A stretch of 64,000 nucleotides of DNA, from contig NZ_PJMQ01000001.1 in the NCBI RefSeq assembly GCF_002846335.1, forward strand, positions 3,410,001-3,474,000, written 5' to 3'. The translations under genes and the position numbers were made by a program. A model generated the notes under the pieces. That model was given only the letters and a program-made list of their open reading frames with translations. It was not told the DNA's origin and did not search any database. This document shows, in pieces, positions 20,233 to 29,658 of this stretch. The first letter of the stretch is position 1. The number at the start of each line of letters is the position of its first letter. The stretch is from Janthinobacterium sp. 61. GTDB lineage: Bacteria > Pseudomonadota > Gammaproteobacteria > Burkholderiales > Burkholderiaceae_D.

Positions 20233-21495
20233 ATGACTTCCAAAATTTCGCAGAAGAAAAAGATACTGATTGCTGCCTACGCTATTTCTCCGTATTCCGG
20301 TTCGGAATTCGGCGTGGGGTGGAATTTTGTTTCCAAGTTAAGCGAATTTTATGACATTACCGTCATGTACGGCACCTCGGGAGTCTGCATGGGCAATCGT
20401 GATGCCATGCTCGCCTATCTGCAATCCCAGCCTGCGGACGGCGTCAAGTATGTCTACGTTGAGCCAAATGCACTGGTGCGCCTCTTCGACTGGATGAACC
20501 GTTCGGTGACGCCGCTGTTTTTCTCCTTTTCTTACATGTTATGGCAACGACAAGTACTGGCAACTGCAAAAAAGTTAAAGAAAAATGAAGATTACAGCCT
20601 GGTGCATCAGTTGAATACCATTGGTTTTCGTCATCCTGGTTTTTTGTGGAAACTCGACCTGCCCTATGTCTGGGGCCCGGTGGGCGGAAGTTCGGATTTG
20701 AACGATATCTTCTTCCCCATCCTCAGCAGAGGAAATTACCTGCGAAATAAGCTGCGTAACTGGACAAACTGGTATTTTCTGCGGCATTCCGCACGCGTCA
20801 GGAATGCCGCAACAGCTGCCAAGGCGGTTTTTTGCGCCACCTCGGCGGACAGCGACAATTTCAGACGGTTTCTCAATGTGGATTGCCAGGTTATCCGTGA
20901 AAATTCAGTGCTGAACATGAAGGAAGCGATCAAGCCTACAGGTGCCAAGGTGCAGTTCGTCTGGGCCGGCAGCGTCGACGAGCGCAAGGCATTGAATCTG
21001 CTGCTCAGTGCCCTCGAGCAATTGCCGTCCCGTTCAGACTGGTGCTTGCACGTGATCGGCGATGGACCGAGCAAATCCATGCTGCAGGCCAGGGCCGTGG
21101 CATCCGGGCTGGACAAGCAGATAGTCTGGCATGGCCAGGTCCAGCGCGAGGAAGTGCTGCGCATCATGCGCGAAGCAGATGTGCACATCATGCCCTCGAT
21201 CATGGACAGCAATCCGACTGTCTTACTGGAAGCGTTTGAAATGGGCTTGCCAAGTATTGCTCTGGACCAATTTGGCGCGCATGACCTGATAACGGCAGAA
21301 ACAGGCTTCAAAGTGAGCGTTAATTCACTGGAAGAAATCATCGAGCAATTGGCACAGCATATAACGTTCTGTCTCGATAACCACGCCACCGTCGACTTGA
21401 TGAAGACCAATGTCCTGTTCCGCCAAAAGGAATTACATTGGGATATCAGCCTTCGCCAGGTGCGCGACCTCTACGAAAAGGTATCACATGAGTGA
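20233..21495 (+). CDS. Family 4 glycosyltransferase
   Basis: A 420-residue GT-B transferase. The N-terminus has the acceptor-side ISPYSGSEFGVGWNF, and the C-terminal half has FVWAGSVDERKAL, HVIGDGP and the E-x7-E donor-site region HIMPSIMDSNPTVLLEAFE. It probably adds a sugar to the lipid-linked O unit. It overlaps the following acyltransferase by 8 bases. Linkage and donor are unknown. Confidence 0.87.
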   Translation: MTSKISQKKKILIAAYAISPYSGSEFGVGWNFVSKLSEFYDITVMYGTSGVCMGNRDAMLAYLQSQPADGVKYVYVEPNALVRLFDWMNRSVTPLFFSFSYMLWQRQVLATAKKLKKNEDYSLVHQLNTIGFRHPGFLWKLDLPYVWGPVGGSSDLNDIFFPILSRGNYLRNKLRNWTNWYFLRHSARVRNAATAAKAVFCATSADSDNFRRFLNVDCQVIRENSVLNMKEAIKPTGAKVQFVWAGSVDERKALNLLLSALEQLPSRSDWCLHVIGDGPSKSMLQARAVASGLDKQIVWHGQVQREEVLRIMREADVHIMPSIMDSNPTVLLEAFEMGLPSIALDQFGAHDLITAETGFKVSVNSLEEIIEQLAQHITFCLDNHATVDLMKTNVLFRQKELHWDISLRQVRDLYEKVSHE

Positions 21496-22180
21496 TTTTT
21501 TCTCGGCACTGGCCTCACGGGCGAGAAAGGAGAAATTTGCCATTGATCCTGACGTGCCTCGCTCCTACCTGCTGCGTTTTTTCTCGGCTAAGGTCATTGA
21601 CCTCCTGCGGGGCGTGCTCGTCTTCCGGCGACTGAATGCACGTATTTTTATCGGCAAGAAAGCCGAGATTTTGTGCGCGTCGAAAATCAGTACGGGTCGC
21701 TTCATTAAATTTGCTTCCGGATGCTATGTCGATGCCCTGTCGCGCGATGGCATCAGGCTGGGTAACAATTTCTCCCTGGGGCGGGGTGCGTCCATTGAAT
21801 GTACGGGTTCCCTGGCCACCTTAGGCGTAGGTTTTTCTGCGGGCAATAACGTCGGCATTGGTTCCTTCAGTTTCCTGGGTTGTGCAGGTGGCGTCAGCAT
21901 AGGCGATGACACGATACTGGGAAATTTTGTCAGCATACATTCCGAAAACCATAATTTCGAACGCCTTGATATCCCTATCCGCCTGCAAGGCGTTACCCAG
22001 CAAGGCATACGCATCGGGAAGAACTGCTGGATCGGCGCCAAGGCCACTATACTTGACGGCGCAAGTATCGGCGACCACGCCGTGATCGCCGCCGGTGCGG
22101 TCGTCACGGCGGGAGAATATGAAGGTAATGCCGTATATGGCGGTATTCCTGCGCGCAAATTGAGATCACTCATCGCATGA
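21488..22180 (+). CDS. Left-handed beta-helix acyltransferase (O-acetyltransferase, WbbJ-like)
   Basis: A 230-residue protein whose residues ~60-225 consist of hexapeptide repeats ([LIV]-G-x4) ending in AAGAVVTAG and GGIPARKL, typical of trimeric acetyltransferases. SIHSENHNF holds the probable catalytic histidine. It likely O-acetylates a sugar of the repeat unit. Start ATG 21488 lies inside the end of the upstream GT gene, and its stop overlaps the next GT by ATGA, showing tight coupling. Confidence 0.87.
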   Translation: MSDFFSALASRARKEKFAIDPDVPRSYLLRFFSAKVIDLLRGVLVFRRLNARIFIGKKAEILCASKISTGRFIKFASGCYVDALSRDGIRLGNNFSLGRGASIECTGSLATLGVGFSAGNNVGIGSFSFLGCAGGVSIGDDTILGNFVSIHSENHNFERLDIPIRLQGVTQQGIRIGKNCWIGAKATILDGASIGDHAVIAAGAVVTAGEYEGNAVYGGIPARKLRSLIA

Positions 22181-23313
22181 CACAAGCTACTCCCATCCCT
22201 CGCGCGGACCACGCAAAAATCGGCCTGGTTTTTTGTCATTTGTTAAATGATGCGTCGGGCAGTCCACGCGTTCTGCGTGGAACGATCAAGGCATTGGTGG
22301 ACGATCCTGCGCGCGCCATGCTGTTTGTCGGCTCCCAGGGCCGCGGCGTGCTGGAAAACTGCGGTATTCCCATCCGCCGCTATTGGTACCACCGCTCACA
22401 GTTTCGTATCATTACCCTGTGCAATCTGATATTCAGCCAGCTATTTCTACTGTTTTCGTTGCTATGCGAGCGACAGATTGCCAAGGATGCCGTTATCTAT
22501 GTGAATACCCTGCTACCATTCGGCGGTGCACTGTATGGCAAGCTCACCGGACGCAAGGTCATCTATCACGTGCATGAAATTTCGATAGAACCGAAGCCGT
22601 TGCGCGTGTTTTTATGCACTATCGCACGCCTCTGCTCTGCCTATAACATTTATGTGTCAAAGTCGCATGCGGATGCCTTGCCCATCGCTGGCGTGCCGTC
22701 CGTGCAAATCTACAATACGCTTGATGACGATTTCACGGCAATCGCTGCCCAAGCCGTCTATCAGGCGCGCCACGACGGCATATTTACGGTGCTGATGCTG
22801 GCTTCGCTGCGCGACTATAAAGGCGTACCAGAAATAGTGGCGCTTGCAGCGGCGCTTGCCGACCGCGCGGACGTGCAATTTGAACTGGTTGTCAATGATG
22901 ATCAGGCTGCCATCGATCAGTATTTCGCCAATAGACCGGTCACGGCTAACCTGCGAATTTATCCTCGCACCGACAATCCGGCCATGTTTTACCAACGCGC
23001 CGGCCTCCTGTTCAATCTCTCGCGCATCGACAGCTGGATTGAAACATTCGGCCTCACGGTGCTGGAAGGAATGGCATTTGGAATACCGGTGCTGGTACCG
23101 CCAGTGGGCGGACCCGCCGAACTGGTTAACGATATGCAAGAAGGTTTTCTAGTCGATTCACGTGACTTCGCCAAGTTAAAGCAAAGAACGCTCACCCTGG
23201 CAGACGATACGGCCCTGTGCAAATCCATGTCGGAAGCCGCACGTCGCAGAGCGGACAATTTTTCAAAAGAAAAATTTTCTCAAGCGCTCAGAAGCGTCAT
23301 GCAAAAACTGTAA
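22177..23313 (+). CDS. Family 4 glycosyltransferase
   Basis: A 378-residue GT-B transferase. The N-terminal domain contains GSPRVLRGTIKAL and VIYHVHEIS. The C-terminal domain has the RIDSWIETFGLTVLEGMAFG (E-x7-E) donor site and VPPVGGPAELV. It overlaps the acyltransferase by four bases. Donor and linkage are not evident. About 60 bp follow before the polymerase gene. Confidence 0.87.
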   Translation: MTQATPIPRADHAKIGLVFCHLLNDASGSPRVLRGTIKALVDDPARAMLFVGSQGRGVLENCGIPIRRYWYHRSQFRIITLCNLIFSQLFLLFSLLCERQIAKDAVIYVNTLLPFGGALYGKLTGRKVIYHVHEISIEPKPLRVFLCTIARLCSAYNIYVSKSHADALPIAGVPSVQIYNTLDDDFTAIAAQAVYQARHDGIFTVLMLASLRDYKGVPEIVALAAALADRADVQFELVVNDDQAAIDQYFANRPVTANLRIYPRTDNPAMFYQRAGLLFNLSRIDSWIETFGLTVLEGMAFGIPVLVPPVGGPAELVNDMQEGFLVDSRDFAKLKQRTLTLADDTALCKSMSEAARRRADNFSKEKFSQALRSVMQKL

Positions 23314-23373
23314 TAAAGCGCAACACACCGGCCCAATGATAAGACGTGCCCTTCCAATATAACGGGAAATAGT

Positions 23374-24585
23374 TTGTTAATCAGTAAAATAATCCATACC
23401 CCACGTCAGATCGGTGCGCCGTCGCAATTCCTATTCTGGGGACTCCTGCTGTCTGTGCTTGGCCTCTTTTTCAGTTCCAACTATCTCAAGCTGGGCAGCC
23501 TGTTCCTGATGGGAATCTATATTTTTCTGCCCGTAAAAAAGGTTCGGCGCTACCATGGGGAAAAGCTCGAATTTTATTTGCTTTTACCATGCGTCATTGG
23601 TATTGTTTTTGCCTGGAAAAACCATCTCGCCGATGCGGTCCGGGATATTTTATTTTTTCTCATTCCATACATTTATTTTTTGGCGGGTAAAAGGTTCTTC
23701 AAGCAAGGCGGAAATATTCGGGCATTGATTTTTGGCTACTCAAAAATATACTGCGTTATTTTCCTATTGCTTCTATGTTGCTTATGGTATGAAATGGGAT
23801 TCATAGGCGTACTGGAGATACGTGATTTTGTCAGCCCTGGCAGCTTCTTACTGGTTTACTGTATCGTGCTGCTGTATGAAAAACGAAAATCATGGCGAAA
23901 TCTCTTGCATAACCCCTGGTTTATTGCCGTGCACGCCGTTTTCCTCGCACAATTTTCACGCACTTATGTAATTATTCTGGCGGCATTTTTCTTTCTATCC
24001 GGAAAAAAAATCGTGGACGCCAAAATAATATGGCGCGCCATCGCCTTTTTTGTCATCGCCACGCTCATAGCGGGAGCTTTTGGCTTGTATGATTTAATCG
24101 GCGAGACTCTGCATAAAGCCATGTCTGAACTGCATTTCAATGACGATTGGACTCAGGAAGACATGGGTACCAGTTATCGTGCCTACGAGATTTTTGCCGC
24201 GTTTAATGAATTTAAAAACTATTCTTTTATCAGTAAAATCTTTGGCGGTGGGTTTGGCGCCTTGGTGCATTTGGATTTTTCAGTCGTTCTGGGTGGTGGC
24301 GAGTATTCCGAAATTCCCTGGATGCACAATGGTTATCTTTACATTCTGATCAAGAGTGGATTGATCGGCATGCTGTGTTATCTAACTTTCCTGGTAAAAA
24401 TATTCAAGCGTGCCAAACACTGTGTCGATCCCCGTGGCAGAGTCATGATACTTGGCAGCATCGCAGGACTGTTACTGTCCAATATGGTGATCTGCGGTAT
24501 CTTCAGCAATGAATCCGTATTCTGTTACATCGTGTTAGGCTATTTCTCAAGTTTTCTTGCAACAAAAAAAACAGGTTTACATTAA
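23374..24585 (+). CDS. O-antigen polymerase-like membrane protein (Wzy candidate)
   Basis: A 403-residue, very hydrophobic protein with about ten or more membrane segments and a large periplasmic loop (roughly residues 240-320) containing WMHNGYLYILIKSG, a pattern shared by Wzy/WaaL O-antigen polymerase and ligase proteins. It begins with TTG at 23374, preceded by CGGGA, as no ATG occurs near the N-terminus. Its lower GC and rarer codons match typical wzy genes. Wzy rather than WaaL is favoured by position inside the cluster with wzx and wzz. Confidence 0.78.
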   Translation: MLISKIIHTPRQIGAPSQFLFWGLLLSVLGLFFSSNYLKLGSLFLMGIYIFLPVKKVRRYHGEKLEFYLLLPCVIGIVFAWKNHLADAVRDILFFLIPYIYFLAGKRFFKQGGNIRALIFGYSKIYCVIFLLLLCCLWYEMGFIGVLEIRDFVSPGSFLLVYCIVLLYEKRKSWRNLLHNPWFIAVHAVFLAQFSRTYVIILAAFFFLSGKKIVDAKIIWRAIAFFVIATLIAGAFGLYDLIGETLHKAMSELHFNDDWTQEDMGTSYRAYEIFAAFNEFKNYSFISKIFGGGFGALVHLDFSVVLGGGEYSEIPWMHNGYLYILIKSGLIGMLCYLTFLVKIFKRAKHCVDPRGRVMILGSIAGLLLSNMVICGIFSNESVFCYIVLGYFSSFLATKKTGLH

Positions 24586-24586
24586 T

Positions 24587-25660
24587 ATGAAAAAAATCGC
24601 TATCGTAGGTTCCGTCGGATTGCCAGCAAAATATGGAGGATGGGAAACACTTGTCGACCACCTGACGGCGCGCTTGTCCACCTCCTTCGATTTCACCGTG
24701 TATTGCTGCGCTGAAAAATACCCGGAGAAACTGGCAACCTATAATGGCGCCAAGCTGGTTTATATCAACCTGGATGCCAACGGCATGCAAAGCATCATCT
24801 ATGACCTGTGGTCGATGCTGAAAGCTATCCGTTATGCCGATACGATCGTGGTCTTGGGGGTGTCCGGCTGCGTATTCATGCCTGTGCTGAAACTCATATC
24901 GCGCAAAAAATTTGTCATCAATATTGATGGCCTGGAGTGGCGCAGGGCCAAATGGAGTGGCTTTGCCAAATGGTTTTTGAAACTATCGGAATCGGCCGCC
25001 GTACGCTTTGCCGACCAGGTCGTGACCGACAACAAAGCGATTCAAGATTATGTCAAAACGCAATATGGACGCGATAGTGCATTGATCGCCTACGGTGGGG
25101 ACCATGCCGTACGTCCACAACGGGATGATGCCATTTTGGCAGCATACAAGCTCGATCGCGTGAAATACGCATTTAAAGTATGCCGCATCGAACCTGAAAA
25201 CAATATCGACATGATTATCGAGGCATTCGCCAGCGCGCCCACGATGGATCTTGTCATTGTAGGAAACTGGGACAATAGCGAATATGGCAAGCAATTAAGG
25301 CAAAAATATTCCGGCATTGCCCATTTACATTTACTCGACCCAATCTACGATCACACTATCCTGAATCAGCTACGCGCTGCCTGCCAGGTGTATGTCCACG
25401 GCCACAGCGCCGGCGGCACCAATCCATCGCTGGTCGAGGCGATGAGCCTTGGCTTGGCAGTGCTCGCGTATGGCTGCATCTTCAACCGCGAAACCACCAA
25501 ACAGCAGGCTTGCTTTTTCAATACGTCAGTAGAATTAACTGAACTGCTGAACAATCTGGATGAAGCAAAACTGACGCTCCTGGGACAGCAGATGAAACAA
25601 TTGGCGGATCAATTGTATACATGGGACAGAATTTCGAGCGGCTATGCAAACATCTTTTAA
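24587..25660 (+). CDS. DUF1972 glycosyltransferase (rhamnosyltransferase-like)
   Basis: A 357-residue GT4-type transferase. The N-terminal DUF1972 domain is recognisable from VGSVGLPAKYGGWETLVDHL, followed by NIDGLEWRRAKW. The C-terminal donor domain contains HGHSAGGTNPSLVEAMSLG. Family members include rhamnosyltransferases such as WchF-type enzymes, which fits the dTDP-rhamnose genes here, but donor assignment is inference. The start ATG 24587 (MKKIAIVG) directly follows the polymerase stop. It overlaps the next SDR by 17 bases. Confidence 0.87.
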   Translation: MKKIAIVGSVGLPAKYGGWETLVDHLTARLSTSFDFTVYCCAEKYPEKLATYNGAKLVYINLDANGMQSIIYDLWSMLKAIRYADTIVVLGVSGCVFMPVLKLISRKKFVINIDGLEWRRAKWSGFAKWFLKLSESAAVRFADQVVTDNKAIQDYVKTQYGRDSALIAYGGDHAVRPQRDDAILAAYKLDRVKYAFKVCRIEPENNIDMIIEAFASAPTMDLVIVGNWDNSEYGKQLRQKYSGIAHLHLLDPIYDHTILNQLRAACQVYVHGHSAGGTNPSLVEAMSLGLAVLAYGCIFNRETTKQQACFFNTSVELTELLNNLDEAKLTLLGQQMKQLADQLYTWDRISSGYANIF

Positions 25661-26621
25661 TCCCCGCAGTTTTCTCGTAACGGGTGCCTCGGGCTTTGTC
25701 GGCAGGGCACTGACACAACACCTTGGCGTACAGGCCGGAACGCGCGTGGTGTGCGCTGCACGTAGCCACATCCCATGCCCGGCGCCAAACATGGTGTACT
25801 TCCAGTGCGGCGACGAGCTTGACACACAGGACTGGCGCCCGGCGCTCAACGGTGTGGAGGTGGTCATTCACCTTGCAGCAAGAGTCCACGTCATGCGAGA
25901 TACGGCGGTGTCTCCCGCGGATGAATTTCGTCGTGTTAACGTACAAGGCAGCATCAATGTGGCCCGCCAAGCAGCGGATGCAGGCGTCCGCAGATTCATC
26001 TTCATCAGTTCCTTAAAGGTGAATGGCGAACAGACACTTCCTGGACACCCTTTCCAGGCCACTGATGCCGCGAATCCACAAGATCCTTACGGCATCTCCA
26101 AACACGAAGCCGAACAGGCCCTGCTGGCCATTGGACGCGAAACGGGCATGGAAATCGTTATTCTGCGCCCCCCGCTAATCTATGGGCCTGGCGTACGCGC
26201 TAATTTTGAACGTTTGATGCGTTTGGTACAGCGCGGTGTACCATTGCCATTCGGCGCTGTACACAATGCCCGCAGCATGGTTGCACTGGAAAATTTTGTA
26301 GATTTGATTGCTCTCAGTACATGGCATGCACAGGCACCGGGAAAAATATTCCTTGTGTCAGATGACCACGATGTCAGCATTGCACAGTTGCTGCGCATGT
26401 TGGCAAGCGGCATGAAAAAACATATTTGGCTGATACCCATTCCTCCCAGCCTGATTGTGGCGTTGGCGCGCCTGGCAGGAAGATCGATGGATGCGAGCCG
26501 CTTGCTTGACTCCTTGCAGGTTGATATTAGCGAAACCAAACGCACACTGAATTGGCAGCCCCCCCATACAATGCAGGACGCCATCAATAAGACGGTGACT
26601 TCTTTTACTTCAAAACAATAA
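25644..26621 (+). CDS. NAD-dependent epimerase/reductase (WbpV/WreQ-like)
   Basis: A 325-residue extended SDR with VTGASGFVGRAL, HLAARVHVMRD and the catalytic YGISK. It sits immediately before a monotopic sugar-phosphate transferase and a WbpM-type dehydratase. The same trio (WbpV, WbpL, WbpM) in Pseudomonas and (WreQ, WreU, WreV) in Rhizobium makes UDP-QuiNAc or UDP-FucNAc and loads it on undecaprenol phosphate. A 4-keto reductase role is therefore inferred. A UDP-glucose or UDP-GlcNAc 4-epimerase is the alternative. Confidence 0.8.
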   Translation: MQTSFNPRSFLVTGASGFVGRALTQHLGVQAGTRVVCAARSHIPCPAPNMVYFQCGDELDTQDWRPALNGVEVVIHLAARVHVMRDTAVSPADEFRRVNVQGSINVARQAADAGVRRFIFISSLKVNGEQTLPGHPFQATDAANPQDPYGISKHEAEQALLAIGRETGMEIVILRPPLIYGPGVRANFERLMRLVQRGVPLPFGAVHNARSMVALENFVDLIALSTWHAQAPGKIFLVSDDHDVSIAQLLRMLASGMKKHIWLIPIPPSLIVALARLAGRSMDASRLLDSLQVDISETKRTLNWQPPHTMQDAINKTVTSFTSKQ

Positions 26622-26631
26622 AAATACTCCA

Positions 26632-27192
26632 ATGAAAAGACTATTTGATTTCGCCCTTTCGGTGGTACTGCTGCTGGCCTTTGCCATCCCTATTCTCATC
26701 GTTACCATCCTTGTCAAGCTGACCTCACCAGGGCCTGCCATTTACTGGTCAGACCGGATCGGGGTGCGTAACAAGATCTTCCGCATGCCAAAGTTCCGTA
26801 CGATGCGTACAGATACACCGGCCGTGGCAACGCACCTGCTCAATAACCCTGGGCAGTTCCTCACACCGATAGGCTCCTTCCTGCGCAAGTCCAGCCTTGA
26901 TGAGTTACCGCAATTGTGGAGCATTCTGCGCGGCGACATGAGCTTTGTCGGCCCCCGCCCCGCCTTGTTCAACCAACAGGATTTGATCGCGCTACGGACA
27001 GAATACGGCGTCGACCGCATACTGCCCGGCCTGACCGGCTGGGCGCAGATCAATGGCCGCGATGAATTGCCGATTCCGGAGAAGGTCAAACTCGATCTGG
27101 CCTATATGCAGCAGCAGTCGTTTTTATTTGACTTGAAAATTATCGTCCTGACGGCACTCAAAGTTGTACGCCGTGATGGCGTCACGCATTGA
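26632..27192 (+). CDS. Undecaprenyl-phosphate sugar-1-phosphate transferase (monotopic PGT)
   Basis: A 186-residue minimal phosphoglycosyltransferase. One N-terminal membrane helix (about residues 5-28) with a proline (AIP) fits the re-entrant helix of PglC-like enzymes. It then has KFRTMRTD, the catalytic DELPQLW (Asp-Glu dyad), GPRP and LPGLTGWAQINGRDEL. It starts repeat-unit assembly on undecaprenol phosphate. Context with WbpV- and WbpM-like enzymes suggests QuiNAc or FucNAc as the first sugar. The short size excludes the five-helix WbaP/WcaJ type. Confidence 0.92.
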   Translation: MKRLFDFALSVVLLLAFAIPILIVTILVKLTSPGPAIYWSDRIGVRNKIFRMPKFRTMRTDTPAVATHLLNNPGQFLTPIGSFLRKSSLDELPQLWSILRGDMSFVGPRPALFNQQDLIALRTEYGVDRILPGLTGWAQINGRDELPIPEKVKLDLAYMQQQSFLFDLKIIVLTALKVVRRDGVTH

Positions 27193-27292
27193 TGAGTTTT
27201 ACATTGGAAACAGTACAGTTATTGCAATGTTTCAACGACATGCAGCAAAGCCAACGCTGCCCTTATCCTTTCTAAAGTAATTATTCGTCAAA

Positions 27293-29239
27293 ATGAAATT
27301 AATTATTGATTTGTCACGCTTTAAAAAACAGCTGATTGCTGTTACAGCTGATTTGATATTCTTGCCATTGACCTTTTGTCTGGCGATTATTTTGCGCTAC
27401 GATGTCGTCAACCTGAACCTGTTCCTCGGCTATTTTTGGATCATTGTTGCGGCCCCCATCGTTGCCATCCCCATCTTTATCAAAATTGGCCTGTACCGCG
27501 CCGTCATCCGCTTCATCGATCAGAAAATCGTGTATGTGGTCGTCTTCGGTGTCACGCTGTCGGTCGCTTTTTTACTGGCATTGGCGGGGCTATTGACGCA
27601 TATGGCAGGAGTCTCACGCGGCGTATTTGGCATTTATTGGGTGAGTGCCTTGACCTACGTAGTGGCCAGCCGCTTTCTCGCGCGAGGTGTGCTATTACAC
27701 CAGATGGGACGTCGCTGTACTCGCGTCGCCATCTATGGTGCAGGCAAAGCGGGCGTGCAACTGGCCAGTGCCTTGCGTGCAGGCCGCGAGTATCTGCCAG
27801 TGGCGTTCATCGATGATATGAAAGAATTGCGCGATGCAACTATTTCTGGCATCAAAGTACATCCGTCCAATGCCCTTGCCGACGTGATCGAAAAATATGG
27901 TGTGAACGAGATACTGCTGGCCATGCCTGCATTGAACAAAGGCGAACAGAAAAAAATCCTCAATAGCCTTGAACACCTGAAAGTGAAGATAAAGGTTACC
28001 CCGCCCGTTGAAAGCCTGGTCAGTGGCGAGTTACGCGTGCAAGATGTCCGCGACATCGAAATTGAAGATTTGCTGGGCCGTGACCAGGTATCGCCCGATC
28101 TGTCGCTGATATCCAGTTGCATTGTCGGCAAATCCGTCATGGTGACGGGCGCAGGTGGTTCAATCGGTTCCGAACTGTGTCGACAGATCATCCGATTGAA
28201 ACCTGCACGCCTCGTCTTGCTGGATATGTCCGAATTTGCTCTTTATTCCATCAAGCAGGAGTTAAAAAGCATCAATGAGGGATATGAGTTGGGTGTCGAC
28301 ATACTCCCCTTCCTCGGCAGCGTGCTCGATACGGAAAAAGCTCAGCGCATCTTGCAGTCCTTCTCGGTGGAGACGCTGTATCATGCGGCGGCCTACAAAC
28401 ACGTGCCATTGGTCGAGCATAATCCCATTGAGGGAGTACGTAACAATGTCTTTGGCACACTCAGCATTGCCAAGGCGGCGATGGCGGCCCATGTCAAATC
28501 TTTTGTCCTGATTTCCACGGACAAAGCGGTACGCCCAACCAATGTAATGGGCACTACCAAGCGCCTTGCGGAACTCATTTTGCAGGCATTTACACGCGAG
28601 CAGAGCCACACGCGCTTTTGCATGGTGCGTTTTGGCAATGTCCTGGGCTCGTCCGGTTCCGTCGTTCCCCTGTTCCGCCGGCAGATCGAGGCCGGTGGTC
28701 CGATCACCCTGACGCATCCGGAAATCACACGCTATTTCATGACCATTCCAGAGGCCGCCCAGCTTGTCTTGCAGGCCGGCGCCATGGGCACCGGCGGCGA
28801 TGTGTTCGTTCTTGACATGGGCGAGCCCGTGAAGATCATGGATCTGGCTGAACGCATGATCCATTTGAGTGGCCTGGAAGTGAAGAGCAAGGCTGCCCCC
28901 GACGGTATTGAAATACAACATGTAGGTCTGCGCCCCGGAGAGAAGCTCTATGAAGAGCTATTGATTGGGGGCAATGTAGAAGGGACTGAGCATCCTCTCA
29001 TCATGCGTGCAGAAGAGTCGGAAATACCTTGGCAGGATTTGAAAAAAATCTTGGAGGAAATGGATCTGGCGTGCAATAACTTCAATTTCGAGACGCTACG
29101 CAATCTGCTGCTGCAGGCTGTGCACGAATATGTGCCGCAATGTGGTATCGAAGACCTGATCTGGACGGAACAGCAGCGTCAGCAGTCCGAACCGCTAGAT
29201 AAGCTGCCATCGCTCAAGGAGTCCAATTTTTTGACATGA
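27293..29239 (+). CDS. WbpM/CapD-type nucleotide-sugar 4,6-dehydratase
   Basis: A 648-residue membrane-anchored protein: four N-terminal membrane helices (about residues 12-125), a first Rossmann region (YGAGKAG, near 148) and the catalytic SDR domain from about 280 (VTGAGGSIGSEL). The active site is of the S-M-K type (ISTDKAVRPTN with M419-x3-K423) rather than S-Y-K, as in WbpM/FlaA1. It converts UDP-GlcNAc to its 4-keto-6-deoxy form for QuiNAc/FucNAc synthesis. It lies 100 bp downstream of the initiating transferase. Confidence 0.93.
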   Translation: MKLIIDLSRFKKQLIAVTADLIFLPLTFCLAIILRYDVVNLNLFLGYFWIIVAAPIVAIPIFIKIGLYRAVIRFIDQKIVYVVVFGVTLSVAFLLALAGLLTHMAGVSRGVFGIYWVSALTYVVASRFLARGVLLHQMGRRCTRVAIYGAGKAGVQLASALRAGREYLPVAFIDDMKELRDATISGIKVHPSNALADVIEKYGVNEILLAMPALNKGEQKKILNSLEHLKVKIKVTPPVESLVSGELRVQDVRDIEIEDLLGRDQVSPDLSLISSCIVGKSVMVTGAGGSIGSELCRQIIRLKPARLVLLDMSEFALYSIKQELKSINEGYELGVDILPFLGSVLDTEKAQRILQSFSVETLYHAAAYKHVPLVEHNPIEGVRNNVFGTLSIAKAAMAAHVKSFVLISTDKAVRPTNVMGTTKRLAELILQAFTREQSHTRFCMVRFGNVLGSSGSVVPLFRRQIEAGGPITLTHPEITRYFMTIPEAAQLVLQAGAMGTGGDVFVLDMGEPVKIMDLAERMIHLSGLEVKSKAAPDGIEIQHVGLRPGEKLYEELLIGGNVEGTEHPLIMRAEESEIPWQDLKKILEEMDLACNNFNFETLRNLLLQAVHEYVPQCGIEDLIWTEQQRQQSEPLDKLPSLKESNFLT

Positions 29240-29641
29240 AACGAGCAACTCACTGAAGACTGCTTTGACTAGCAGTGGAGCGGGATATGTATAGGCAACG
29301 AGACAGGAAAGCCAAGAAATTATAGAAAATGCCTATTTACATTCCCGCATTACTCCCTATGATATTTTGTGAAACAATCTGCTCTCCATGCCTCGAAAAA
29401 AACAACATCGTTTTTCATCCAGATTGCTCGGAAAAATCGTTGCTTCAGTGTTTGCACTCAATAGAAATCAATCTATTCAGCAAAAATAGAATTACAGAAC
29501 ACATATTATTCAGGCAAGGCATATTGCGAAAGGTCATATCCACCCTGCATCTTCCGGCGGAACTGAACAATATAACGGCCTGTTCCTTTGAAACATCCTT
29601 ACCTGCCTTAAAAAAATTGCAAGCCGAAATTAGAAAGCGAA
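29240..29641. other. Gap between the WbpM-like gene and wzz with a weak ORF
   Basis: About 400 bp, relatively AT-rich. It contains only the possible small ORF at 29329-29658. No terminator-like hairpin or clear promoter was seen. Confidence 0.4.
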
Positions 29642-29658
29642 ATGATGGAAAAATATGA
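29329..29658 (+). CDS. Hypothetical 109-residue protein (doubtful)
   Basis: An open frame of 109 residues with four cysteines near its middle and N-terminus, no signal peptide and no recognised domain. It runs into the start of wzz by 17 bases, as co-translated genes do. The nearest purine-rich ribosome-binding site (AGGAAA, about 20 bases upstream) is too far. It is either a real small gene of the cluster or chance coding in low-GC DNA. Confidence 0.3.
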   Translation: MPIYIPALLPMIFCETICSPCLEKNNIVFHPDCSEKSLLQCLHSIEINLFSKNRITEHILFRQGILRKVISTLHLPAELNNITACSFETSLPALKKLQAEIRKRNDGKI

